Assembly (NCBI GenBank): GCA_902770965.1
Contig: CACXUY010000008.1
Location: forward strand, 1-64,000
From: an uncultured Lachnospiraceae bacterium
GTDB lineage: Bacteria; Bacillota; Clostridia; Lachnospirales; Lachnospiraceae
DNA length: 64,000 nucleotides
Reading direction: 5' to 3'
Positions within the stretch are counted from its first letter, which is position 1. Every line of letters begins with the position of its first letter. Positions 26,966 to 35,726 of the stretch are shown piece after piece. The translations under genes and the position numbers were made by a program. Below the pieces are notes generated by a model. The model was not told the DNA's origin, searched no databases, and was given only the letters and a program-made list of their open reading frames with translations.

Positions 26966-27785
26966 GAACAAAAACGAGAGCATGAATGAGAACATTTATG
27001 TGCCCTTTCCTTCAGTTCTTAAAGAGATAATTCCGCATACTCAGAAGGAGTGGACTTTCCGGATGAGTTACCGCGATGCCAAGAACGTGAAGCCCGGCCA
27101 GTTCTTTGAAGTCAGTGTTCCTAAATACGGTGAGGCGCCCATCTCGGTGAGCGGAATAGGCGATGACTTTATCGATCTTACTATTCGCCGTGTCGGCCGC
27201 GTCACGGATGAAGTGTTCAAGTTCAAGGCGGGCGACTCTGTCCTGCTCCGCGGGCCGTATGGCAACGGCTTTGATACCGGCCTCTATGAGAACGGCGAAG
27301 TCATAGTCGTCGCGGGCGGCACGGGCGTGTCCCCGGTGAGGGGAGTCATCGAAGCGTTGTCGAAGACCGCCGACGCGAAGGACAAGCATGTGATCGTTGG
27401 CTTCAGGAGTCCTGACGACATGCTTTTCAGGGAGGACCTTAAGAGCTGGGCGGAGAAGCTCGACCTGATCCTCACGGTAGACGGCATCCCCGAAGGCAGC
27501 GATTACAAGGGAAATATCGGACTGGTCACAAAGTATATCCCCGATGTTCCCATAAGAGATCTGGCGGCGGCGCAGGCCGTCGTGGTCGGGCCTCCTGCCA
27601 TGATGAAATTCTCGGTCATGGGACTGTTGCAGAAGGGCTTCAAGGAAGAGAACATCTGGGTCTCGCAGGAGAGGAAGATGTGCTGCGGACTTGGTAAATG
27701 CGGGCATTGCCGCATAGGCTCCACATACGTCTGCCTGGACGGACCGGTATTTAACTATGTGGACAGCAAGGAAATGATAGATTGA
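26958..27785 (+). CDS. asrB: Anaerobic sulfite reductase subunit B
   Basis: A 275-residue flavoprotein of the ferredoxin-NADP-reductase type. It has an FAD-binding barrel (PGQFFEVSVPKYGEAPISVS; RGPYGNGFD), a nucleotide-binding segment (VVAGGTGVSPVRGVIEAL) and a C-terminal iron-sulfur loop (CCGLGKCGHCRIGSTYVC). It takes electrons from NAD(P)H and passes them to AsrA. The start overlaps the end of asrA and follows GGGAGGAGCACAGC. Length is as in the family. Confidence 0.95.
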   Translation: MIENKNESMNENIYVPFPSVLKEIIPHTQKEWTFRMSYRDAKNVKPGQFFEVSVPKYGEAPISVSGIGDDFIDLTIRRVGRVTDEVFKFKAGDSVLLRGPYGNGFDTGLYENGEVIVVAGGTGVSPVRGVIEALSKTADAKDKHVIVGFRSPDDMLFREDLKSWAEKLDLILTVDGIPEGSDYKGNIGLVTKYIPDVPIRDLAAAQAVVVGPPAMMKFSVMGLLQKGFKEENIWVSQERKMCCGLGKCGHCRIGSTYVCLDGPVFNYVDSKEMID

Positions 27786-27800
27786 GGAGGGGTGACGGAT

Positions 27801-28790
27801 ATGTCAAAAGATATCAATACAAAGGTCTTGAAGAAGAACGCGTTCCGTTACTCCAAGGTCAGGGGAGAGACGGCGAGCCGCATACGTATTCCCGGCGGCG
27901 TGATAAACGCGCAGAGCATGGCGAAGATCGCCGAGGTTGCGGAGAAGTTCGGCGACGGCACTATTTTCCTGACGAACCGTCAAGGCGTTGAGATCCCCGG
28001 CATAGCCATGGAGGACATCCCGGAGGTCAACAAGGCCATTCAGTCCATAATTGATGATTCCGGCGTCAATCAGGCGGAAAGAGATAAGGGCTACCCTGCG
28101 GCCGGCACCAGGAATGTCGTCGCCTGTCCAGGCAAGAGACTCTGTCCCTTCGGCTGCTTTGACACCACGGATTTCGCGAGGAAGATGGACAAGATGGTCT
28201 TCCCCAACAACCTGCATGTCAAGATAGCCTTCACCGGCTGCTCGAACGACTGCGCCAAGGTGCGCATGGACGACTTCGGCATCATAGGCATGACCGAGCC
28301 CCAGTATGATCCTTCAAGGTGCGTGTCATGTGAGCAGTGCATCAAGTACTGCCGGATCCGTTCCGTAGGAGCGCTATCGCTCGTTAACGGAAAGGTCGTC
28401 AGGGACACGAACCTGTGCATCGGCTGCGGAGTCTGCGTGGCTTATTGCCCTACGAGAGCCTGGACGAGGAGCAAGGAGCATTATTTCAGGCTGGTCCTCC
28501 TTGGCCGCACCGGCAAGAAGAATCCACGCCTCGCGGAGGATTTCATCAAGTGGGCGGATGAGCAGAGCATCCTGGATATCGTCAAGAACGCCTATGCCTA
28601 CGTAGAAGAGTATATCGACCCGAACGCCCTGGAGGGCAAGGAACACATAGGCTACATCGTGGACAGGACCGGCTTTGATGAATTTCTCAAATGGATCATG
28701 AGGGATGTTAAGCTGAACGAAAAGGCTGAGGTAGCTTCGAGAGTATACTGGAGCGGAAAACATTACGACAGGAGCAATGAGCTGAAATGA
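27801..28790 (+). CDS. asrC: Anaerobic sulfite reductase subunit C (siroheme)
   Basis: A 329-residue catalytic subunit. The siroheme/4Fe-4S binding pair is seen as ACPGKRLCPFGC and TGCSNDCAK, and two extra ferredoxin motifs follow (CVSCEQCIKYC and CIGCGVCVAYC). The N-terminal half-domain has ASRIRIPGGVINAQSM. It reduces sulfite to sulfide with six electrons. The start at 27801 follows GAGGAGGGGTGACGGAT; a GTG at 27792 is too close to that site. The stop overlaps the next gene (ATGA). The next genes make siroheme, the cofactor this subunit needs. Confidence 0.95.
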   Translation: MSKDINTKVLKKNAFRYSKVRGETASRIRIPGGVINAQSMAKIAEVAEKFGDGTIFLTNRQGVEIPGIAMEDIPEVNKAIQSIIDDSGVNQAERDKGYPAAGTRNVVACPGKRLCPFGCFDTTDFARKMDKMVFPNNLHVKIAFTGCSNDCAKVRMDDFGIIGMTEPQYDPSRCVSCEQCIKYCRIRSVGALSLVNGKVVRDTNLCIGCGVCVAYCPTRAWTRSKEHYFRLVLLGRTGKKNPRLAEDFIKWADEQSILDIVKNAYAYVEEYIDPNALEGKEHIGYIVDRTGFDEFLKWIMRDVKLNEKAEVASRVYWSGKHYDRSNELK

Positions 28791-29374
28791 TGGGCAAGGC
28801 GAGACATGCTTCCGCATCGGACATCGTTATGTGCGGCATGTTCACCGCTCTCATGGCCGTAGGAGCTTTTATAAAAATAATGATCCCGCTTGGCGTCTGG
28901 CAGGTGACCTTTTCCATGCAGATCTTTGTTGCCGTGCTTAGCGGGTTCCTGCTCGGAGCCGGGAGAGGATTCTTGAGCGTGCTCGCGTATCTTATCGTGG
29001 GGCTTTGCGGCGTTCCCGTCTTCGCCCATGGCGGCGGACTTGCATATATGCTGAAGCCTACCTTCGGCTTCCTGATCGGCTTCGCCGCGGCCGCCTTCGT
29101 GACGGGACTGTTGAGCGGGCGGATGAAGACCCGTTCCGCAGCAGGTACGCTTGCCATAGCCTTTGCCGGTGAGATGGCTTACTACGCCTGCGGGCTCTTG
29201 TACTACTATTTTATGTTCAACCTTTTCGTGAGTCCTGATGTCGGGATCGGCTTCAAGGAGCTTGTGGCGGTGTGGTTTCTGTCCACGGTCGTCCCGGATT
29301 TCGTACTCTGTGCCTTGGCTAGCCGTCTGGCAGTCAGGCTCGAGCCTTATCTGAGGTCGATGGTTAAGCTGTAA
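28787..29374 (+). CDS. bioY: BioY-like ECF transporter substrate-binding subunit
   Basis: A 195-residue membrane protein with about six helices and BioY family features (GAFIKIMIPLGVWQVTFSMQ; LLGAGRGFLSVLAYLIVGL; GVPVFAHGGGLAYMLKPTFGF). Family members bind biotin and import it with the shared EcfAT energising module. Its ATG overlaps the asrC stop, so it is translated together with the sulfite reductase. That context is unusual for biotin uptake. No EcfA, EcfT or biotin synthesis gene is near. A different ligand is possible, but the fold assignment is secure. Confidence 0.82.
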   Translation: MMGKARHASASDIVMCGMFTALMAVGAFIKIMIPLGVWQVTFSMQIFVAVLSGFLLGAGRGFLSVLAYLIVGLCGVPVFAHGGGLAYMLKPTFGFLIGFAAAAFVTGLLSGRMKTRSAAGTLAIAFAGEMAYYACGLLYYYFMFNLFVSPDVGIGFKELVAVWFLSTVVPDFVLCALASRLAVRLEPYLRSMVKL

Positions 29375-29420
29375 CGTCAGGCGCGCAGCGCCTCATTTTC
29401 CGCAGGGCTTTATTTAAGCT

Positions 29421-29966
29421 ATGAGTTATTTTCCATTTTATTATGATATAAGAGACAAAGAATTTTTGCTTATCGGTGGCGGCAGTATCGCCGCCGATAA
29501 GTTTATGAGGTTAAAGGCGTTTACGGACAATATCAGGATAATCGCGAAGCAGACAGACATAGAATGGCCGCGTATCACCTTGCGGGAGTATCGCTCATCA
29601 GACCTTGAAGGGGCGGATTATTGCATAGCAGCCACCGGCGAGCCTGCGGTGGACGCAAGGATAGCGTCAGACTGCCGCGAGAAAGGCATTCCTGTAAATG
29701 TGGTTGACAATGCTAAGCTGTGCGATTTTATATTTCCGGCCGTTATAAAGAAAGGACGGCTCTTAGTCTCGGTATCGACTTCGGGCGCGTCCCCCGCATA
29801 CGCGAGGCTGCTCAAAGAAAAAATAGAGCGGCTCCTGCCGTCGGATATCGAAGCTGTGTTAGAGGAGATGTATGAGCTGCGGGGAAGATTAAAGGCGGAA
29901 AACCTCAGCCAGAAGGAAAGGGCTGATATATATAAAAAGAAGCTCGAGGAGCTGCTTGGTGAATGA
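29421..29966 (+). CDS. Precorrin-2 dehydrogenase / sirohydrochlorin ferrochelatase
   Basis: A 181-residue enzyme of the Met8/SirC type that oxidises precorrin-2 to sirohydrochlorin with NAD and may insert iron to make siroheme. It has the N-terminal Rossmann segment FPFYYDIRDKEFLLIGGGSIAADKF, VVDNAKLCDFIFPAVIKKGR with the conserved Asp region, and VSTSGASPAYARLLKEKIE. Length fits the short, dehydrogenase-type proteins of Firmicutes. It lies 46 bases after bioY and overlaps hemC by 8 bases. It would supply the AsrC cofactor. Confidence 0.9.
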   Translation: MSYFPFYYDIRDKEFLLIGGGSIAADKFMRLKAFTDNIRIIAKQTDIEWPRITLREYRSSDLEGADYCIAATGEPAVDARIASDCREKGIPVNVVDNAKLCDFIFPAVIKKGRLLVSVSTSGASPAYARLLKEKIERLLPSDIEAVLEEMYELRGRLKAENLSQKERADIYKKKLEELLGE

Positions 29967-30957
29967 GATGGAAGAACGGCATGAACGGCATATAGTTCTT
30001 GCGGGCCGCGCGTCACTGCTGGCCAAGGCTCAGAATAAGATAGTAAGATCAAAGCTGGAGCGTATGGGGTACGACGTCTCCGAGCTTGGCGTGACGACGA
30101 GGGGGGACATGGATAAGACGACCCCGGTCACGAGGCTGGGCGGGAACGGTCTTTTTGTACGTGAGGTAGAAAAAGCCCTGTTGAGAAATGAAGCGGATGC
30201 AGCCGTCCATTGCGCCAAGGATCTTCCTTATGAATTTGCCGAAGGGTTGGTTGTCGCCGGTGTTGTGGACGAGGCAGATCCCAGGGATGTTATTCTAATA
30301 AGGAAGGACAGGACTCAGCTTTTTGAGAAGCTGGCAGTTAATTCAAGATCATCAAGAACCATAGTTAAGGATGATAGACCAAGTATACAGGAGATGCCTG
30401 TTCAAGTCAGGCGGCCTGGCTCTGATAAGCCATCCGGGACAGGTGAGTTATCGGGCTTAACTCATGTAAATGAAACGGTGGGCGGCGGCGAGGAAGCTTT
30501 TGTGGTCGGAACAGGAAGTCCGAGACGCGTATCTCAGCTGAAGAAAATATTTCCCGGCATCAGCTGCGCCGAGATCAGGGGGAATATCAATACCAGGATC
30601 GAGAGGCTGCGGCGCGCCGAATATGACGCCATCGTACTTGCGAAGGCCGGGCTAGACCGCACAGGCATAGACGTAAGTGATCTCGACCTGCGGATTCTGG
30701 AAACGGATGAGATGGTGCCTGCGGTCGGACAGGGGCTTTTGGCCGTGCAGTGCAGGGAGGATGACCATGAGCTTCGAAAGCTGCTGTTTGATATGAGCGA
30801 CCCAAAGGCATATCTGCGATTCATGGTCGAGAGGGAATTATTCTGCCGTTTCAGGTGTGGCTGTGATGCTCCCATCGGCATATATGCAAGGATCGATGAA
30901 GCTGAGTTGAAGGCAAGTGTCAGCCTGAATGTTGGGTGGCACAGGCACGATATATGA
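29959..30957 (+). CDS. hemC: Hydroxymethylbilane synthase, C-terminus probably frameshifted
   Basis: A 332-residue porphobilinogen deaminase that joins four porphobilinogens into the linear tetrapyrrole. Seen: LAGRASLLAKAQNKIV, GVTTRGDMDKTTPVTRLGGNGLF, AVHCAKDLPY, GTGSPRRVSQLKKIFPG, EIRGNINTRIERL and the cofactor cysteine in FRCGCDAPIGIYA. A variable insert occupies about residues 120-175. The third domain stops early: after SVSLNVG the frame ends at 30957, while another frame continues with LGGTGTIYDVKRGYVDVVCS, a plausible domain 3, to about 31060. The start is a GTG at 29959, 7 bases after GAGGAG; ATG at 29968 is the alternative. Confidence 0.88.
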   Translation: MNEMEERHERHIVLAGRASLLAKAQNKIVRSKLERMGYDVSELGVTTRGDMDKTTPVTRLGGNGLFVREVEKALLRNEADAAVHCAKDLPYEFAEGLVVAGVVDEADPRDVILIRKDRTQLFEKLAVNSRSSRTIVKDDRPSIQEMPVQVRRPGSDKPSGTGELSGLTHVNETVGGGEEAFVVGTGSPRRVSQLKKIFPGISCAEIRGNINTRIERLRRAEYDAIVLAKAGLDRTGIDVSDLDLRILETDEMVPAVGQGLLAVQCREDDHELRKLLFDMSDPKAYLRFMVERELFCRFRCGCDAPIGIYARIDEAELKASVSLNVGWHRHDI

Positions 30958-31035
30958 TGTCAAGCGTGGATACGTGGATGTGGTGTGTAGCATTGATGCT
31001 AATAGCATCAATAATGTAGGATTAATATCGAAAAT

Positions 31036-32568
31036 ATGGACGAAAAAGACGCTGATAACAGCAAAACCATGCTTTATGCGACGGAGAACGCGGACTGCAA
31101 TGTGTTTCTCGTGGGAGCGGGACCCGGCGCGGGAATGATCACCGCGAAGGGGCTTTCGCTAATCCGGGAGGCAGAGGTCATCATTTATGACGATCTCATA
31201 GACAAGCTGCTGCTTCTGGAGGCCAGTCCTGAGAGCGAGCTTCTCTATGTCGGAAAGCGCGGTCACAAACGCGCGACGCCACAGGAAGATATCAATGAAC
31301 TGATGGTAAGGTATGCCCGAGCGGGAAAAAGAGTCGTCCGCTTAAAGGGCGGAGACCCTCTGGTCTTTGGACGCGGCGGTGAAGAATATCTTGCCCTCGA
31401 AAAAGCGGGGATCAGCGCCGAGATCATACCGGGCGTGACGTCGGCTGTGGCGGCGGCAGGGCGGATGGGTCTGCCGGTCACGCATCGCGGCATCAGCTCA
31501 TCATTTACCGTCGTCACCGGACATGGGGCGGAGGAGACGGCGGAAAATATCGGGCGGCTTGCTTCCTTAAAAGGGACTCTGGTCTTCATGATGGCCTGGA
31601 GTAAGATAGGTGAGATAGCGGAGCAGCTCATTTCATGCGGAAAGCCGTCGGACACTCCCGCGTCCATTATCTCAGACGCATTTGGGAGAAATGAAAAGAG
31701 GCTGGATGCCAGCCTGCGTGATATAGGGCAGCTCGCAAGTGAATGTGAGCCTCCGGCCGTGTTCATAGTCGGCGGAACCGCAGGGCTTAAGCTGCGCCAT
31801 GATAAGCGGGGGCTGCTCCATGGCAGGAATTACCTCGTCACAGGAACCAGGGGATTCGTGAAAAAAATGTGTGCCGCCTTGATTGATGAAGGCGCGGCAT
31901 GTGACCCATACCCCTGCCTCGATGTAGAGCCGGATGGGAGCGCTGTACCCGATGATTTTTTCGAATATGATTGGCTGGTCTTCACCAGTGTGAATGGAAT
32001 AAAGGTTTTCTTCGAAGAATTGGAACGCAGAAATATTGACGTCAGGGCGCTTGCGGGCTGCCGCTTCGCGTGTATCGGCGAAGCTACTGCCGAGGAGCTG
32101 CGTTCCCATGGTATTATCGCTGATCTTGTGCCCGCGGAATACTCTTCAGCTGCCCTTGGAAATGCGTTGCTTGAGAGGCTGAGAGAGAGCCCCTCGGCCA
32201 TGACGGTCCAAAAGGTTCTGCTGCTCCGGGCGGCACAGGCCAGCGGCGAGCTGTCTTCGATACTCGCGGGTGCCGCCGATATCAGCTGTGATGTTGATGA
32301 ACGCGCGATATACGATATCGTACGGCCGCTGCATATGCTGCCGACAGCAGAACCGGACTGCTATGATGGGATCATATTCGCGAGCGCGGGCGGAGTCGAT
32401 TCGTTCCTTGAGGACTTGCAATGGGATAAAACTGCGTTCTGCATCGGCAGGTATACCGCGAACAGATGGACGGAGCGCACAGGCAGGGAGGCCGTGTGCG
32501 CGGATGTAAGCACGGTGGATGGTATTGTCAAAAAAATAGTCGAAACCGTGAATGACTGCGCATATTGA
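31036..32568 (+). CDS. cobA-hemD: Uroporphyrinogen-III methyltransferase / synthase fusion
   Basis: A 510-residue two-domain enzyme. Residues 20-255 are the SAM-dependent uroporphyrinogen-III C-methyltransferase (VFLVGAGPGAGMITAKGLSL; VRLKGGDPLVFGRGGEE; IIPGVTSAVAAAGRMGLPVTH; MAWSKIGEI). Residues 265-510 are uroporphyrinogen-III synthase (GRNYLVTGTRGFVKKM; WLVFTSVNGIKVFFEEL; IIFASAGGVDSFL). It closes hydroxymethylbilane to uroporphyrinogen III and methylates it to precorrin-2, the substrate of the dehydrogenase two genes upstream. Such fusions are common in Clostridia. The ribosome site of the ATG at 31036 is weak, and the end of hemC in the alternate frame would overlap it. Confidence 0.93.
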   Translation: MDEKDADNSKTMLYATENADCNVFLVGAGPGAGMITAKGLSLIREAEVIIYDDLIDKLLLLEASPESELLYVGKRGHKRATPQEDINELMVRYARAGKRVVRLKGGDPLVFGRGGEEYLALEKAGISAEIIPGVTSAVAAAGRMGLPVTHRGISSSFTVVTGHGAEETAENIGRLASLKGTLVFMMAWSKIGEIAEQLISCGKPSDTPASIISDAFGRNEKRLDASLRDIGQLASECEPPAVFIVGGTAGLKLRHDKRGLLHGRNYLVTGTRGFVKKMCAALIDEGAACDPYPCLDVEPDGSAVPDDFFEYDWLVFTSVNGIKVFFEELERRNIDVRALAGCRFACIGEATAEELRSHGIIADLVPAEYSSAALGNALLERLRESPSAMTVQKVLLLRAAQASGELSSILAGAADISCDVDERAIYDIVRPLHMLPTAEPDCYDGIIFASAGGVDSFLEDLQWDKTAFCIGRYTANRWTERTGREAVCADVSTVDGIVKKIVETVNDCAY

Positions 32569-32699
32569 GAAGCCTTATCAAAAAGAGGCAGTGAAGGCAG
32601 GGATAGCTATAGTCAGATGGAGACTGCTCAGCTCATGTTGGGCATGCAGCAGCTGCATGACTCGACGATGCAAAAAAGGACTGGCGGCAGATTCGAGGC

Positions 32700-33491
32700 T
32701 CAAGTTTGGGCAGACAGCAGCCGCATGACCTTGCTGTAGTCTTCAGGTGTGTTGCAGTTCAGCAGCTCTTCGGGCGTTCCGGACAGCTCCGGATATCTGC
32801 AGTTTATTCTGTCAAGAAGCCTGCGGACCGCGAGCTTCCCTTCCTTAATTTGTGAAAGGATTATGTCGTGTATGCCGCACCGATAGATGCCTAAGAGAGG
32901 CTCAGGCCTTCCATTTCGGGATATGACCCATGCGTCAATTTCGGCATCTGTATCAGCATATGTATCAGCATCTGTATCAGCATCGGGCTTTTTTGCGCCG
33001 GCCTGGTCGCACAAGTCGATGAGCGTCTGCAAAGTCCGGGCGGAGATAAGCGGCGAGTCCACGGTCGTCACCAGGGCATAGTCGTGCGCGGCAGATTTGA
33101 AGCAGGAGTACATGCCTCCCAGAGGACCGCAGTCAGCGATCTCGTCTCTTACGCGGCGCACGCCTTCGACACGGATGCCATAGTCATGGCCCGAGACCAT
33201 GATGTCTTCTATGCCGAGAGACCGCAGCTTATTTATCTGGATATCCAGAAAGCTTTCGCCGCCGAGCGTCAGGAGGGCTTTGTCCGTGCCCATCCTGCTG
33301 GATCTTCCGCCGCAGAGGATCACGGCGGAGATCGCGCTGTTATCCTTAGGGTTCATGCTTGCGTAATCAGTGTTAGTGTAATCCGCGTTAACGTTATTCG
33401 TGTTTGCGTAATCCATGCTTGCGTCATCCGCGTTAGCGTAATCCATGCTTGCGTTATCCATTTTTGTTATGCCCATGTAAGCTATGCTCAT
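32700..33491 (-). CDS. mobA: Molybdenum cofactor guanylyltransferase MobA
   Basis: An enzyme of up to 263 residues that attaches GMP to molybdopterin. Its nucleotidyltransferase core begins at ISAVILCGGRSSRMGTDKAL, with CGPLGGMYSCFKSA and VTTVDSPLISARTL following. The first 45 residues (MDYANADDASMDYANTNN...) come from a run of 15/30-bp repeats and may not be translated; the ATG at 33356 (MNPKDNSAISAV) gives a normal-length protein. No strong ribosome site marks either start. An Asp/Thr repeat (DADTDADTYADTDAE) also interrupts residues 163-180. It is divergent from the molybdoenzyme gene it would serve. Confidence 0.88.
   Translation of the reverse strand: MSIAYMGITKMDNASMDYANADDASMDYANTNNVNADYTNTDYASMNPKDNSAISAVILCGGRSSRMGTDKALLTLGGESFLDIQINKLRSLGIEDIMVSGHDYGIRVEGVRRVRDEIADCGPLGGMYSCFKSAAHDYALVTTVDSPLISARTLQTLIDLCDQAGAKKPDADTDADTYADTDAEIDAWVISRNGRPEPLLGIYRCGIHDIILSQIKEGKLAVRRLLDRINCRYPELSGTPEELLNCNTPEDYSKVMRLLSAQT
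33345..33475 (-). repeat. 15/30-bp repeats at the mobA 5' end
   Basis: Degenerate units resembling ATCCATGCTTGCGTCATC and GCGTAATCC recur about nine times across the first 45 codons of mobA. The unit length keeps the frame open. Confidence 0.7.
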
Positions 33492-33629
33492 GTAAAAGAT
33501 GTACGTGTCCGCGCTGCCTGTATAAGTACTTTACACCATTGATGCTGTATTTCAATAGGTACGGCCATAAAAAGAAAAAATGTAATCAAGATAAATAAAT
33601 CACAAAACAAGAATAGAGGTGGTAAATGC

Positions 33630-35723
33630 ATGGAGAAGATCCAATCAACCTGCAACTTTTGCGCCATTGACTGCAATCTGGATTTTTATGTGGAGGATGG
33701 GAAGATCGTGAAGACCATTCCCACGCCGGGCTATCCGGTCAATGACGGCTTCAGCTGCATCAAAGGCCTGTCGCTTTCGAAGCAGCAGACCACAGTTAAG
33801 CCGAATTCCCTGCCGAAGATCCGTCAGGCGGACGGAAGCTTTAAGGAGGTCTCATGGGACGAGGGCTTTTCCTATGTGGCAGGAAAGCTCAAGGAGCTTC
33901 AGCAAAAATACGGAACGGAAAGCATTGCCGGAATAAGCACCGGACAGCTGACGCTCGAAGAATTTGCCATATTCGGACATGTTATGCGCAACTATCTTCA
34001 GACAAATGTGGACGGAAATACCAGGCTATGCATGGCATCGGCGGCGGTGGCGCACAAGGGCACATATGGATATGACGCTCCGGGATATACGCTTAACGAC
34101 CTGGAGCTTTCAGATACCCTGATCTTCATCGGGTCGAATCCTATAGTCGCCCATCCTATCGTGTGGCAGCGCGTCAGGAACAACAAGGTGCCGGGGCACA
34201 AGATAATCGTTATCGACCCTCGAAGGTCGGAAACAGCCAGGAACGCCGACTATCATTATCCTCTTAAATGGCGTTCCGACCTGACTCTTTTTTACACGCT
34301 CGCCAACATAATCATAGAAAATGGCTGGACAGACCATGATTTCGTGGACAACTGCACTGAGAAATATGAGGACTTTGCGAAATTCGTGAAAGCATTCCCT
34401 ATAGAGCGAGGGGTGGAGGCTACCGGACTCACGAAGGAGCAGATCCTTGAACTGGCAAATCTCATCCACGACGGCAAGCGCGTTTCATTCTGGTGGACGA
34501 TGGGCGTCAACCAGGGCTATGAGGCGGTGCGCACGGCGCAGTCCATCATGAACCTGGCACTGCTCACCGGCAATATCGGAAGGCCGGGGACCGGCGGAAA
34601 CTCTGTCACCGGACAGTGCAACGCCATGGGTTCGCGCCTGTTCTCGAACACCACCTGTCTCTTCGGAGGAGCTGATTTCGGAGACGCGGCGGAGAGAAAG
34701 CGCATCGCCGGCATCATCGGCATAGACGAGGACCTTTTGGCGAAGAAGCCCACCCTGCCCTACAACAGATTGATCGAAGGCATAAACGCCGGAGAGATCA
34801 AAGGTCTTTGGCTTCTGTGCACGAATCCCCGCCACAGCTGGACCAACAACGAGACCTTCGCTTCGGCCGCCAAGAAGCTGGAGCTTTTTGTAGTACAGGA
34901 TATATATGACACCATTGAGAGCGCCGAGGACTGCACCGTCTATTTCCCCGTAGTTCCGGGCCTCAAGAAGGAGGGAACCTACATCAACCTTGAGCGCAGG
35001 CTTTCTCCCATGAGGCCGGTGCTTCCCCGCGGCGAGAACGAGATCTCTGACTACGAATGCATACTCGGAGTCGCGAAGGCCCTTGGCATGGGTCCGGCCA
35101 TCGAGCGCTGGGAGACTCCTCGAGCATGCTTCGACCTGTTAAGGGAGGTGTCGAAGGGACGCCCCTGCGATTTCTCCGGAGTGAAATGGGATGAGCTGAC
35201 CGGTTCTCACGGCAGGCAGTGGCCTTATCCAGAAGGCCGTGAGAGTGAATTTGCCGATGAGCAGAGAAGGCTTTACGAAGACCATAAATTCTTCACGCCG
35301 TCCGGTAAGGCGCAGTTCGTTTTCGAAGAACCCCTTGAGAACCCTTATCCTGTCACCGAGGAGTTCCCGCTGGTCTTCAACACGGGGCGCGGCTCCGTGG
35401 GGCAGTGGCATACGCAGAGCCGCACCAAGGAGGTCAAATTCGTGGAGGATGTCTCCCTGAAGAAGGCTTATCTGTACATGAACACGAAGCGCGCCGAGGA
35501 GAACGGAGTAAACGAGGGGGATGAGATAGAGGTCTATTCCGTCAACGGCCAGCATGCCCGCTTTATGGTCAAGGTCACTGACAATGTGCAGTACGGGGAG
35601 CTTTTCGCGCCGATCCATTATATCGAGTGCAACAAGCTCACGCCGTCAAACTATGACAAGTACTCCAGGGAGCCGAATTACAAGGGCGCGACGTGCCGTT
35701 TTGAAAAAGTGGGAAAGGAGTAA
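33630..35723 (+). CDS. Molybdopterin oxidoreductase, nitrate reductase type
   Basis: A 697-residue bis-MGD enzyme of the DMSO-reductase superfamily, closest in motifs to monomeric (Nas/Nap/clostridial Nar) nitrate reductases. The N-terminal 4Fe-4S site is C8, C11, C15 and C43 (STCNFCAIDCNLDF, GFSCIKG). The likely molybdenum ligand is Cys134 in NTRLCMASAAVAHKG. Further motifs are IFIGSNPIVAHPIVWQRV, LLTGNIGRPGTGGNSVTGQC and the C-terminal cofactor-binding NTGRGSVGQWHTQSRT. No twin-arginine signal, so it is cytosolic. It is followed by ferredoxin and FAD subunits and a transporter, an arrangement that recalls the clostridial narABC nitrate reductase. The substrate is inferred. Ribosome site GAGGTGG precedes 33630. 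In the gap 33492-33629 I see no clear promoter. Confidence 0.85.
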   Translation: MEKIQSTCNFCAIDCNLDFYVEDGKIVKTIPTPGYPVNDGFSCIKGLSLSKQQTTVKPNSLPKIRQADGSFKEVSWDEGFSYVAGKLKELQQKYGTESIAGISTGQLTLEEFAIFGHVMRNYLQTNVDGNTRLCMASAAVAHKGTYGYDAPGYTLNDLELSDTLIFIGSNPIVAHPIVWQRVRNNKVPGHKIIVIDPRRSETARNADYHYPLKWRSDLTLFYTLANIIIENGWTDHDFVDNCTEKYEDFAKFVKAFPIERGVEATGLTKEQILELANLIHDGKRVSFWWTMGVNQGYEAVRTAQSIMNLALLTGNIGRPGTGGNSVTGQCNAMGSRLFSNTTCLFGGADFGDAAERKRIAGIIGIDEDLLAKKPTLPYNRLIEGINAGEIKGLWLLCTNPRHSWTNNETFASAAKKLELFVVQDIYDTIESAEDCTVYFPVVPGLKKEGTYINLERRLSPMRPVLPRGENEISDYECILGVAKALGMGPAIERWETPRACFDLLREVSKGRPCDFSGVKWDELTGSHGRQWPYPEGRESEFADEQRRLYEDHKFFTPSGKAQFVFEEPLENPYPVTEEFPLVFNTGRGSVGQWHTQSRTKEVKFVEDVSLKKAYLYMNTKRAEENGVNEGDEIEVYSVNGQHARFMVKVTDNVQYGELFAPIHYIECNKLTPSNYDKYSREPNYKGATCRFEKVGKE

Positions 35724-35726
35724 GCT

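Noticed and set aside
33492-33629. Promoter of the molybdoenzyme operon
   Set aside because: Several AT-rich hexamers exist but none pairs with a -35 at 16-18 bases convincingly.
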